NCBI GenBank assembly: GCA_030916665.1
Contig: JAUPWC010000091.1
Coordinates: 1 to 26,226, forward strand
Source: Verrucomicrobiota bacterium
Lineage (GTDB): Bacteria > Verrucomicrobiota > Verrucomicrobiia > Opitutales > Opitutaceae
Direction: 5' to 3'
DNA: 26,226 nt
The notes beneath the pieces are model-generated. The model made no database searches, had not been told where the DNA came from, and saw only the letters and a list, made by a program, of their open reading frames with translations. Position numbers and translations under genes: made by a program. Each line of letters begins with the position of its first letter. Position 1 is the stretch's first letter. Below are positions 7,833-18,861 of the stretch, piece by piece.

Positions 7833-8627
7833 TTAGAATTCAAAGGCGGGCGTGCCGCCGCCGGGAGCAACCACGGAGAACGCGCATTGGCGCGCCGCCA
7901 GCACGGCGCCGCAGGCGGCTTCGACGGCGGCCGGAGAGTTGCAGTCGCGGCTGAGGTGGGTGAGGAAAACGTGCCGCCAGCGCGCGCCGGCCGTTGTTTC
8001 GAGGAGCTCGCGGGCCGCGGAATTGGAGAGGTGGCCGTGCCGGCCGCCGATGCGCTGCTTGGTGGACCACGGGCGCTTGGTGTCGGCCTGGAGCATCTGC
8101 GAACAGTGGTTGGCCTCGACGACCAGCACGTCGGCCTCGCGGATGTGCTCGCGGATGTGCGCGGGCGCGTGGCCGAGGTCGGTCAGCCACGCGAGGCTGC
8201 GGCGCGGCGAGAGCAGGTCGCCGTGGCCGTGCGCGATGAGGAAGCCGACGGGGTCCTGCGCGTCGTGCGGCACGGTGAAGCTGCGCACCTCGAACTCGCG
8301 GAAGCGGAAGGTAGCGCCCGTCTCGAAGAGCTGCCAGTTGATCCGGTGCTTGAGGCCGCGCTGGAGGCTCTCGGCGGTGCGGCGGTTGGCGAAGACCTTG
8401 ATGCGGTCGTGCTTCGCGAGCCCGGCGAGCGCCGCCGCGTGGTCGCCGTGCTCGTGGGTGAGGAAGATCGCGTCGATGCGGTCCCAGGATTCGTCGGCCT
8501 CGGCGAGGAGTTCGCCGAGTTTCCGCGCTGAAAACCCCGCGTCCACGAGCACGCGGGTGTCGTCGGAGGCAAGGAGGGCGGCGTTGCCGGAGCTGCCCGA
8601 GCCGAGAATGCGGAAACGCAGGGCCAT
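7833..8627 (-). CDS. yycJ: MBL-fold metallo-hydrolase, YycJ/WalJ-like
   Basis: This 264-residue cytoplasmic metallo-beta-lactamase-fold protein opens MALRFRILGSGSSGNAALL, the hallmark of the YycJ/WalJ group, followed by VDAGFSARKLGELL. The dinuclear metal motif THEHGDH (H58, H60, D62, H63) is intact. Later ligand motifs are present: VPHDAQDPVGF, TDLGHAP, VEANHC, then WSTKQRIGGRHGHLSN and FLTHLSRDCNSP. YycJ/WalJ proteins are proposed nucleases linked to DNA repair or cell-wall signalling; the activity here is inferred from family. No WalKR partner genes are nearby. I chose the internal Met at 8627 because homologues start there; a longer frame to 8708 adds a Pro-rich leader. It lies between two repeat-containing gaps. 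Confidence 0.88.
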   Translation of the reverse strand: MALRFRILGSGSSGNAALLASDDTRVLVDAGFSARKLGELLAEADESWDRIDAIFLTHEHGDHAAALAGLAKHDRIKVFANRRTAESLQRGLKHRINWQLFETGATFRFREFEVRSFTVPHDAQDPVGFLIAHGHGDLLSPRRSLAWLTDLGHAPAHIREHIREADVLVVEANHCSQMLQADTKRPWSTKQRIGGRHGHLSNSAARELLETTAGARWRHVFLTHLSRDCNSPAAVEAACGAVLAARQCAFSVVAPGGGTPAFEF

Positions 8628-8707
8628 CGGCAGGATTGAGGGCCCGGGCATCGGCGCGGGCAATGACAAATCCGGACAGGGTACGGAACGGAAGCCGGCT
8701 ATCCGCA

Positions 8708-8728
8708 AAAGTTCGTATTACGAACTTT
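8708..8728. repeat. Palindrome copy 1, AAAGTTCGTATTACGAACTTT
   Basis: This is a perfect 10-bp inverted repeat around a central T (8718). The identical 21 bases recur inside the longer palindrome at 8765-8799, with centres 64 bases apart. It lies upstream of the YycJ-like gene and downstream of the kinase/pyrophosphorylase gene. It could be an operator or a REP-type element. Confidence 0.85.
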
Positions 8729-8764
8729 CACTGAGGCCGCCTCCTCTCGCAAAGCCTGGAATCA

Positions 8765-8799
8765 CCAGCCCAAAGTTCGTATTACGAACTTTGGGCTGG
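8765..8799. repeat. Palindrome copy 2, 17-bp perfect inverted repeat
   Basis: Positions 8765-8781 and 8783-8799 are exact reverse complements around T8782, and the core is the same 21 bases as copy 1. It could form a strong hairpin just after the kinase/pyrophosphorylase stop codon at 8842 and so may act as its terminator. It has no T-run, but is followed on the plus strand by an 11-base G run (8803-8813). Confidence 0.85.
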
Positions 8800-8841
8800 C
8801 GAGGGGGGGGGGGCGGGTTGCTGCCTCGGGGCAACTGGGTT

Positions 8842-12158
<3,317 letters not shown>

Positions 12159-12162
<4 letters not shown>

Positions 12163-13010
12163 GACTGGCGGTGGGTCGAGTGGGTGAGCATCTCCACCAG
12201 CTGAAGCAGCACCGGATCGCGGTCGCGCCCGGCGAGGGAGAGCGCGAGCTGGGCGAAGAGCAGGCCGTAGCGCGAACCGATGTCGTAGCGGCGCCCGGCG
12301 ATCGAGAGCGCAAGGTAGCGCCGCCGCGCCGCCATGGTGTGCAGGGCGGGCGAGAGGCCGAGGTTCTGGCCGGGGTTGGCGGCGCGTTGGCTTTCCAGCA
12401 GGGCGAAGATCTCGGCGTCGAACACGTGCAGGCCGAAGAAGCAGAGGTAGTAGCCGGCGCGCAGACCCGGCACGATGAGCTGCTGCTCGGCGAGGGTGGG
12501 CGTGGGTTTTTCGAGCACGGCCTCGACCTGGTAGAGCGGGCGGTCGCCGCCCACGAGCTTGCCGCCGACAGTGCCGTAGGAAGTGAGCAGGCTTTCGTGG
12601 GTCGGCTGCACGGCGGAGACGGGGGCATTTTCCGCGGCGGCGACCTCGAGCAACTGCTTCGCGCAGCCGACGGAGCTCTGCGAGACATGCAGGTGGTCGC
12701 CGACGAGGTGCAGGAAGGGTTCGTTGCCGCAGAATTCCTTGCCGAGCAGAATGGCATGGCCGTAGCCGCGCGCCTCATTCTGCAGGATGAAGCGCACCTT
12801 CGACCGGAATGGCCCGCAGGCCGCCGCGTAGGTTTCCTCGTCGCCCGGGCAGACGATGACGCCGAACTCCTCGATTCCGGCCTCCGCCGCCTCCGCGAGC
12901 ACGATTTGGAGCGCGGCCTTGGGCTCGCCGTCGCGGTCCACGAGGGTTTGCAGGGGGAGCGTGCGCTGGCGTGGGTTGGCCGCCGTGATGAGGGCTTTGC
13001 GGATGTTCAT
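12159..13010 (-). CDS. Divergent GalU-like nucleotidyltransferase
   Basis: This 283-residue protein has the overall GalU/NTP_transferase plan: EARGYGHAI (79-87), the metal-site equivalent LVGDH (102-106), VEAVLEKPTPT (162-172), and the C-terminal GRRYDIGSRYGLLFAQLAL (239-257). The nucleotide-binding signature is altered. Canonical G-x-G-T-R-x-L-P is ANPRQRTLP here (11-19), and the following P-K-E-M-L-P is replaced by a DRDGEPKAALQ stretch. From memory, related proteins elsewhere share the QRTLPLQTLVDRDG pattern, so this may be a distinct subfamily rather than decay. Its TGA overlaps the start of the kinase/pyrophosphorylase fusion, which implies joint expression and probably a shared sugar-nucleotide pathway. 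Activity as a uridylyltransferase is uncertain; a regulatory role is possible. Confidence 0.8.
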
Positions 13011-13127
13011 GGCAACAGGGTTCCGGGAATGTCGGGAGTCAGCCCATTGGGTTCAACAGGAAAGGTCCGTTTCATCGGCGGTGCGGGAGGTTGACGCAGG
13101 CCACAAACTAGCTTCGCTCAACCCTCC

Positions 13128-13607
13128 ATGCCGAAACCAGCCACCAGTCGAAAATCCCGGACGCCTTCCGTCCGCGCGCTTGCCGGCACGGTTTTCATCA
13201 CGCGGCAGGTGCATTTCAACTCCGCGCACCGGCTCTACAACCCGACGAAGAGCCTGGCGTGGAATCAAAAGCAATACGGCCTCTGCACCAACCCGCACTG
13301 GCACGGCCACAACTACGTGCTCGAAGTCACCGTCAAGGGCCAGCCCGACCCGGTCACCGGCTACATCATCGACCTGGCGCGGCTGAAGAAAATCCTCCAC
13401 CGCGCGGTCGTGGACAAGTGCGACCACCGGAACCTCAACGACGAGGTGGAGTTTCTGCGCGGGATCATTCCCTCGACCGAGAACCTCGTGATCGCGTTTT
13501 GGCATGAGATCGTGCCGCACATCCCGCTGCCGGCGCGACTGCACTGCGTGCGGCTCTACGAAACCCCGCGCAACTACGCCGAGTTCTTCGGCCCGGCCCA
13601 CCACTGA
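13128..13607 (+). CDS. 6-pyruvoyl-tetrahydropterin synthase family protein (C-x5-HGH type)
   Basis: This 159-residue cytoplasmic zinc enzyme family member uses 7,8-dihydroneopterin triphosphate. Zinc ligands are His34 in FNSAHRLYNP and His59/His61 in WHGHNY. The catalytic Cys53 lies in GLCTNPHWHGH, giving C-x5-HGH. That spacing is described for the PTPS-II class (true pyruvoyl-tetrahydropterin synthase), whereas QueD enzymes of queuosine synthesis have C-x3-HGH. Also seen are DLARLKKIL, CDHRNLND, PSTENLVIAFW and VRLYETPRN with the conserved Glu145. The first 20 residues are a basic extension; no better Met exists downstream, though a non-ATG start is possible. It lies 48 bases upstream of folE2, which makes the substrate, so the two are probably one operon. 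No queC or queE is in view. Confidence 0.9.
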   Translation: MPKPATSRKSRTPSVRALAGTVFITRQVHFNSAHRLYNPTKSLAWNQKQYGLCTNPHWHGHNYVLEVTVKGQPDPVTGYIIDLARLKKILHRAVVDKCDHRNLNDEVEFLRGIIPSTENLVIAFWHEIVPHIPLPARLHCVRLYETPRNYAEFFGPAHH

Positions 13608-13655
13608 TTTTCGGGCGGTTACGTCACCCGCCAGCGCCAACCAAAAACGAATCCC

Positions 13656-14627
<972 letters not shown>

Positions 14628-14645
14628 GCGCGGACGGCGGCGTTT

Positions 14646-14669
14646 GAATCTGCCGCCCGGGGCGGATTC
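14646..14669. terminator. Possible bidirectional terminator hairpin
   Basis: GAATCTGCC and GGCGGATTC form a 9-bp stem (one G-T pair) around a 6-base loop between the convergent folE2 and chemoreceptor genes, overlapping the chemoreceptor stop codon. No U-tract follows on either strand, so intrinsic termination is only suggested by position. Confidence 0.4.
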
Positions 14670-16191
14670 AGACTGCCGCCACGGGCTGCGGCGCGGAATG
14701 AGGCTGGGCGGCGGCCGGGCTGCGGTGGGCGACACCCGATTCCCGGGTGACCTCGGCGCCGACCAGCAGGTTGAGCTGGTTGATGGCGTCGTGGAGGCAC
14801 ATGGTCTGCGCGTTCAGTTCCTGGGCGGCGCTGGCGGATTCCTCGGCGGTGGCGGCATTGGCCTGGGTGATGCGGTCCATGTTGGCAACCGCGGTGGTGA
14901 TTTGGGCGACGCCCTGCGACTGCTGCTCCGAGGCGCTGGCGATTTCCTGGACGACACCGTCCACCTCGCGGGCGCGCTGGTTGATCTCCTCGAGCGAGGC
15001 GGCGACGCGCCCGCTCAGTTCGACGCCGTGACGGCTCTTGGTGAGGGAGTCCTCGATCTTCTCGGCGGTCTCCTTGGCGGCGGCGGCACTGCGGTGGGCG
15101 AGGGCGCGGACTTCCTCGGCCACGACGCTGAAGCCGGCGCCCGCCTCGCCCGCGCGGGCGGCCTCGACGGCGGCATTGAGGGCGAGGATGTTCGTCTGAA
15201 AGGCGATCTGGTCGATCGTCTTGATGATGGCGCTGATGTTGGTCGAGGCGGTGGCGATGGCGTTGACCGCCTCGGTCATGCGCTTCATTTCCTCGCCGCC
15301 ATGGGCGGCGGACTCGCGGGTCTGGCTGGCGATGGTGCGGGCCTTGCCGGCGTGCTCGGCGTTGAGCCGCACCATGCCGGAGACTTCTTCCAGGGAAGCG
15401 CTGATTTCCTCGAGCGACGCGGCCTGCGTGCTGGCGCCCTGCGCGAGCTGCTGGCTGGAGTTGCTGATCTGGCCGGCGGCGGAGGAGGTCTCGCCGGCGT
15501 TGAGGGAGAGGCTGTGGACGATGGTCTTGAGCGTGCGCGAGAGGCGGATGCCGACGAACCAGGTCAGCGCGGCCCCGATGACGAGGCTCAGCCCGGTCAC
15601 GCCGATGCTGCTCCAGGTGGCGCGTTTCTGGGTGGCGTCGGCCAGCGCCTGATCGGCGTCGGCGTTGGCATTGAGCATTTCGGTGAGCTGGTTGATGCAC
15701 TCGCGCGCGGCGTTGAAGCGTCCGAACGCGACAGAATTGGTCAGGTCGATGGCTTCGCGGCGGCCTTCCGGCGTGTTGGAACGGCGGGCCTCGCGGATGC
15801 GCTCGGTCGTGGACTGCCACTCGGCGAACTTCTTCTCATAATCGGCCATGACGGGGCCGGCCTCGGCGGGCAGACGGTGGGCGGCCTTGAACTTTTCCCA
15901 GCGTCCGGCGGCCTGGGTGATGTTCTCGGCGTGCTCCTTGAGCAGGACCTTGAACTGTTCGGACTCTGGGTTGACGAAGATCATGGTCCGCTCGGCGACG
16001 AGCGCCTGGTGGAGGTCGCGGTCGGCCTCGAGCAGCAGGCTGATGGCCGGCAGGGTGTGGTCGTTGACCTTCACCAGGTGCGCATGGATCTGGCTGCCGG
16101 CGCGGTAGCCGACGAAGCCGGTCACCGTCACCAGCGCGATGAGCGCGATGAAACCGATGACAATCTTGGCGCTGACGGAGAGCTTGGGCAT
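14668..16191 (-). CDS. Methyl-accepting chemotaxis protein
   Basis: This 507-residue membrane receptor has TM1 at about 9-30, a four-helix-bundle-like periplasmic domain at about 31-193, and TM2 at about 194-215. The cytoplasmic signalling rod contains the conserved hairpin tip [20 protein letters not shown] (326-345) followed by [20 protein letters not shown] (346-365). Likely methylation sites are in [15 protein letters not shown] recognisable HAMP domain is missing between TM2 and the rod, and there is no C-terminal NWETF-type tether, only an Ala/Pro-rich tail. I took the start [14 protein letters not shown]; the longer frame to 16248 overlaps the upstream gene with an Arg/His-rich leader. 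It is 11 bases after a free Cache-domain gene, so the two are probably coexpressed. No cheA or cheW is in the window. Confidence 0.93.
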   Translation of the reverse strand: MPKLSVSAKIVIGFIALIALVTVTGFVGYRAGSQIHAHLVKVNDHTLPAISLLLEADRDLHQALVAERTMIFVNPESEQFKVLLKEHAENITQAAGRWEKFKAAHRLPAEAGPVMADYEKKFAEWQSTTERIREARRSNTPEGRREAIDLTNSVAFGRFNAARECINQLTEMLNANADADQALADATQKRATWSSIGVTGLSLVIGAALTWFVGIRLSRTLKTIVHSLSLNAGETSSAAGQISNSSQQLAQGASTQAASLEEISASLEEVSGMVRLNAEHAGKARTIASQTRESAAHGGEEMKRMTEAVNAIATASTNISAIIKTIDQIAFQTNILALNAAVEAARAGEAGAGFSVVAEEVRALAHRSAAAAKETAEKIEDSLTKSRHGVELSGRVAASLEEINQRAREVDGVVQEIASASEQQSQGVAQITTAVANMDRITQANAATAEESASAAQELNAQTMCLHDAINQLNLLVGAEVTRESGVAHRSPAAAQPHSAPQPVAAV

Positions 16192-16202
16192 GAGACGGAC
16201 GA

Positions 16203-16751
16203 TCAAATATTTTCGATGTCGATGCCGTAGCAGATGACGCCGATGCACGCGCCGGCGGCGTCGCGCACGGGCACGGAGACCTGCACCGAGTAGGTCTGGG
16301 TGCTGTCGTCAAACTTCACCTTGTCCACGAAGGTCACGCCGCCGTCCTTGAAGGACTCGGTGAACTTTTTCTCGTCGCCCTGCCAGTAGTCGGAGGTCTT
16401 TTCGGTGATGGCGACGTTGGCGCCCTGGTTGTCCATGACGATGACCTCGGAGACGTAGGCGTGTTTCTGGCGCCAGGCGCGGACATGGGCGCCGGCGGGC
16501 GAATCGATGATCGCCTTCATGAAGTCGGCGACGCCGGCGGTGTCCATCCAGCGCTTGTCGGCGGCCTTGATCGCGTCGAGGGTGGTGCCTTGGGCGTTCT
16601 GGGCCTGGATGGCGGCGACGAGGACCGGATCGGAGGCGAGGGCGGCGAGTTCGCCCTTGGCGAGCTCATGCACCTTGGCGGGCACCTCGACGGCGGAGAG
16701 GCGCAGCGCGGAGAACGAGACGAGCAGGAGGAACGTGGAGAGGAGTTTCAT
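16203..16751 (-). CDS. Secreted single Cache (PDC) domain protein
   Basis: This 182-residue protein has a signal peptide ([20 protein letters not shown]) and no other membrane segment, so it should be periplasmic. The mature part is a stand-alone PDC/Cache-like fold: helix-rich start, then [20 protein letters not shown] (101-120), [18 protein letters not shown] and the closing strands [21 protein letters not shown], ending DIEN. Such domains normally sit inside chemoreceptors or kinases. It is 19 bases after the porin and 11 before the chemoreceptor, so the three probably form an operon. A role as a ligand-binding accessory for the receptor is inferred from this layout; the ligand is unknown. 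Confidence 0.82.
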   Translation of the reverse strand: MKLLSTFLLLVSFSALRLSAVEVPAKVHELAKGELAALASDPVLVAAIQAQNAQGTTLDAIKAADKRWMDTAGVADFMKAIIDSPAGAHVRAWRQKHAYVSEVIVMDNQGANVAITEKTSDYWQGDEKKFTESFKDGGVTFVDKVKFDDSTQTYSVQVSVPVRDAAGACIGVICYGIDIENI

Positions 16752-16770
16752 GGCGGGAGAATTTGCGCAA

Positions 16771-17925
16771 TCAGAACACCAGCTGCAGGCGGCCGATGAG
16801 CCGGTCGTCGCCGCCGCCGAACTTGGCGTCGCCGGCGAGGTAGTTGAGGGAGACCGCGATGTCGTTGCGGCGGATGAACCAGTTGAGGCCGAGGGTGAGG
16901 GTGTCGGTCTCGTTGCCGCCGGTCGCGGTGTTGGAGTCGTAGGTCTCGTAGCGCGCGGCGAGCTGCCACTGGTCGTTCAGGCTCCAGAGGGCGGCGAGGC
17001 TCCAGCCGTCGGAATCCACATCGGCGCCGGTGACCGGGTCGAGGGTATTGGTCAGCCACTCGGCCCGGAGGGTGACCGGGTGCAGCTGCAGCTGGGTGTC
17101 GAAGCCGAGACCGGTGCGGCGGGCCGGGGCCTCGTCGCCGAAGGCGTTCACGCCGACGCTCCACAGGGCGGCCTTGTCGTTATGCTTGCCCGACCAAACG
17201 GTGGCGGCGAGGCGGGCGGCGGCCATGAAGTCGTCGGTGTCGTTGTTGGAATTGTTGACGCCGTTGCCGTTGAAGACGCCGGCGGAATATTCCACGCGCT
17301 TCTCCGCGGCGCTGCCGAACAGCATGACGCCGATCTGGCGGCTGACAGTGAGGCGGTCGCTGGGGAGGGAGCGCTCGGTGAACGGATTGGCCGTGTCGGA
17401 CATGAGCTGCTCCCAGCCGAAGGGGGTCTTGAACTGGCCGAGGCGGAGCTGGGCCTCGGGATGGGCGAGCCACTCGACGTAGAGGTCGGTCAGCTGGGCG
17501 CGGTAGCCGGTGACGGCGCTGAGGGAATTGGCGCCGAAGTCCGACTCCACCTTGAAGCCGAAGTCCTTGCCGAAGCTGCCGCGGACGTTCACGCGGGCGC
17601 GGCGGACGAGAAAGCGGTCGTTGATGCCGCTGAAACGGCTGTCCGGAGCGCTGCCGCTCTCGGCGTGCAGATGCAGGAAGCCGCCGAGCAGGAGCTTCGA
17701 CTCCTTGCCGCCGGCCTGAACGGTGGCGGGGGCGTCCTTGGCGTCCTTGGCGGGCTTGGCGGCCTCGCGCAGGGCGGTGTTTTCGGCGCTGAGCGTGGCG
17801 ACCTGTTTTTCGAGGGCGGCGAGGCGCTCCTCAATCGTGGCGGAGGCCTGGGCGAATCCGGGAATCGCGAGCAGGCTGAAGATGGCGAGACTGTAAATGA
17901 AACGACGGGTGTGTGGCTGAACCAT
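16771..17925 (-). CDS. Phosphate-selective porin O/P-type outer-membrane protein
   Basis: This 384-residue protein has a signal peptide ending near FAQA and a short coiled coil (TIEERLAALEKQVATLSAEN, 30-49), typical of porins that trimerise through an N-terminal helix. A Lys/Ala/Asp linker and a 16-strand-like beta-barrel follow. Characteristic OprO/P-type stretches are FLVRRARVNVRGSFGKDF and LRLGQFKTPFGWEQLMSDT, and it ends in Phe (RLQLVF). Members take up phosphate, polyphosphate or other anions; specificity is not deducible here. I chose the Met at 17925, in front of a hydrophobic signal core; the frame extends far upstream only because of GC bias. Two direct repeats lie upstream at 18013-18046. 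Confidence 0.88.
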   Translation of the reverse strand: MVQPHTRRFIYSLAIFSLLAIPGFAQASATIEERLAALEKQVATLSAENTALREAAKPAKDAKDAPATVQAGGKESKLLLGGFLHLHAESGSAPDSRFSGINDRFLVRRARVNVRGSFGKDFGFKVESDFGANSLSAVTGYRAQLTDLYVEWLAHPEAQLRLGQFKTPFGWEQLMSDTANPFTERSLPSDRLTVSRQIGVMLFGSAAEKRVEYSAGVFNGNGVNNSNNDTDDFMAAARLAATVWSGKHNDKAALWSVGVNAFGDEAPARRTGLGFDTQLQLHPVTLRAEWLTNTLDPVTGADVDSDGWSLAALWSLNDQWQLAARYETYDSNTATGGNETDTLTLGLNWFIRRNDIAVSLNYLAGDAKFGGGDDRLIGRLQLVF

Positions 17926-18012
17926 GGCGAGGTATCGTCGCCTGAGCCGGTTGCTTGAGCGGGGAAATGGCCCTGCTCGATTTTTACGACTCCAGCGTTC
18001 GACCGAGGGGTG

Positions 18013-18046
18013 CAGGTCACGATGAGGGAACTGGCTGGTCACGAAA
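18013..18046. promoter_or_regulatory. Direct repeats in porin/SDR divergent promoter region
   Basis: GCAGGTCACGAT (18013-18024) and GCTGGTCACGAA (18035-18046) are near-identical 12-mers exactly 22 bases apart, i.e. two helical turns. They lie between the divergent porin (start 17925) and dehydrogenase (start 18089) genes. The spacing fits a dimeric response-regulator site of the OmpR/PhoB type, but the sequence is not a classical Pho box. Confidence 0.45.
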
Positions 18047-18088
18047 GATTTCACTCGAATATCCCGCGCGAATCGGAAGCGTGCCCCC

Positions 18089-18799
18089 ATGCGCACGCCA
18101 CTCATTTTTATTAGCGGTGCTTCACAGGGAATCGGTGCCGCCATTGCCCGGACCTTTGCGAAGGAAATCCCGCGCGTCCGGCTCGCGCTCGTGGCGCGCA
18201 ACGTGAAAAACCTCGGCAAAGTCGCCGCCGCCTGCGTCAAGTCGGGGGCCAAGGCCGAGGTCTTCGAGTGTGACGTCGCCAACGCCGCGTCGGTGGACCT
18301 GATGGCGGCGGAAGTCAGCCGGCATTTCGGCACGCCCGACGTGCTCATCAACAACGCCGGCGCCTTCACCATGGCTCCGTTCGTGGAAACCAGTCTCGCG
18401 CAGTTCGACGACATGATCGCGGTGAACCTGCGCAGTGCGTTTTTGGTCACGCAGGCCTTCCTGCCGGCGATGCTGAAGCGCCAGTCGGGCGATATCTTTT
18501 TCAGGAGCTCCATCGCCGGTCTCGGCGCCTATCCGAACGCGGCGGCCTACTGCGCGGCGAAGTTCGGCGTGACCGGCTTGGCAAAAGTCCTGCGAGCCGA
18601 GACCAAGGACAAGGGCATCCGCGTGTGCTGCGTGCATCCCGGCGCGACTTGGTCGCCCTCGTGGGAGAAGAGCGGCGTGAAGCCCGAGCGCATCATGCCC
18701 GCCGAAGACATTGCCCGTGCGATCCTGGACGTTCACCGCCTCAGCCGCCGCACGGTGGTCGAGGAGATCGTGCTGCGGCCGCAGCTGGGGGATCTGTGA
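18089..18799 (+). CDS. Short-chain dehydrogenase/reductase, sepiapterin reductase-like
   Basis: This 236-residue NAD(P)-dependent oxidoreductase has the Rossmann motif SGASQGIGAAIA, NNAG, the catalytic Ser in SSIAGLGAYPNAAA and the YCAAK Tyr-Lys pair. Features of its C-terminal half (HPGATWSPSW, MPAEDIARA, SRRTVVEEIVLRP) resemble, from memory, the Chlorobium sepiapterin reductase. A reductase of that type would fit the nearby folE2 and PTPS genes. The VVEEIVLRP ending also occurs in other SDRs, so substrate is uncertain. It stands alone on the plus strand, 163 bases from the divergent porin gene, and a strong hairpin follows it. Confidence 0.88.
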   Translation: MRTPLIFISGASQGIGAAIARTFAKEIPRVRLALVARNVKNLGKVAAACVKSGAKAEVFECDVANAASVDLMAAEVSRHFGTPDVLINNAGAFTMAPFVETSLAQFDDMIAVNLRSAFLVTQAFLPAMLKRQSGDIFFRSSIAGLGAYPNAAAYCAAKFGVTGLAKVLRAETKDKGIRVCCVHPGATWSPSWEKSGVKPERIMPAEDIARAILDVHRLSRRTVVEEIVLRPQLGDL

Positions 18800-18805
18800 G
18801 GGTGG

Positions 18806-18857
18806 AGCGCGTTGACCCCAGCGCGCTGGATTGAAAACGCGCTGGGGTCAGCGCGTT
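18806..18857. terminator. Long inverted repeat between convergent genes
   Basis: Arms 18806-18825 and 18838-18857 are 20 bases each and complementary at 18 positions, with a 12-base loop. The right arm region AACGCGCTG-GGGT-CAGCGCGTT (18836-18857) is itself a smaller hairpin, so two alternative folds exist. It sits just after the SDR stop and just beyond the stop of the convergent FG-GAP gene, so it probably ends both transcripts. No T-run follows. Confidence 0.7.
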
Positions 18858-18861
18858 CCGC

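Noticed and set aside
13088..13124. Inverted repeat GGTTGA...TCAACC between the galU-like and PTPS genes, with TTGACG resembling a -35 box
   Set aside because: Arms are only six bases and no -10 hexamer lies at proper spacing, so neither operator nor promoter is supportable.
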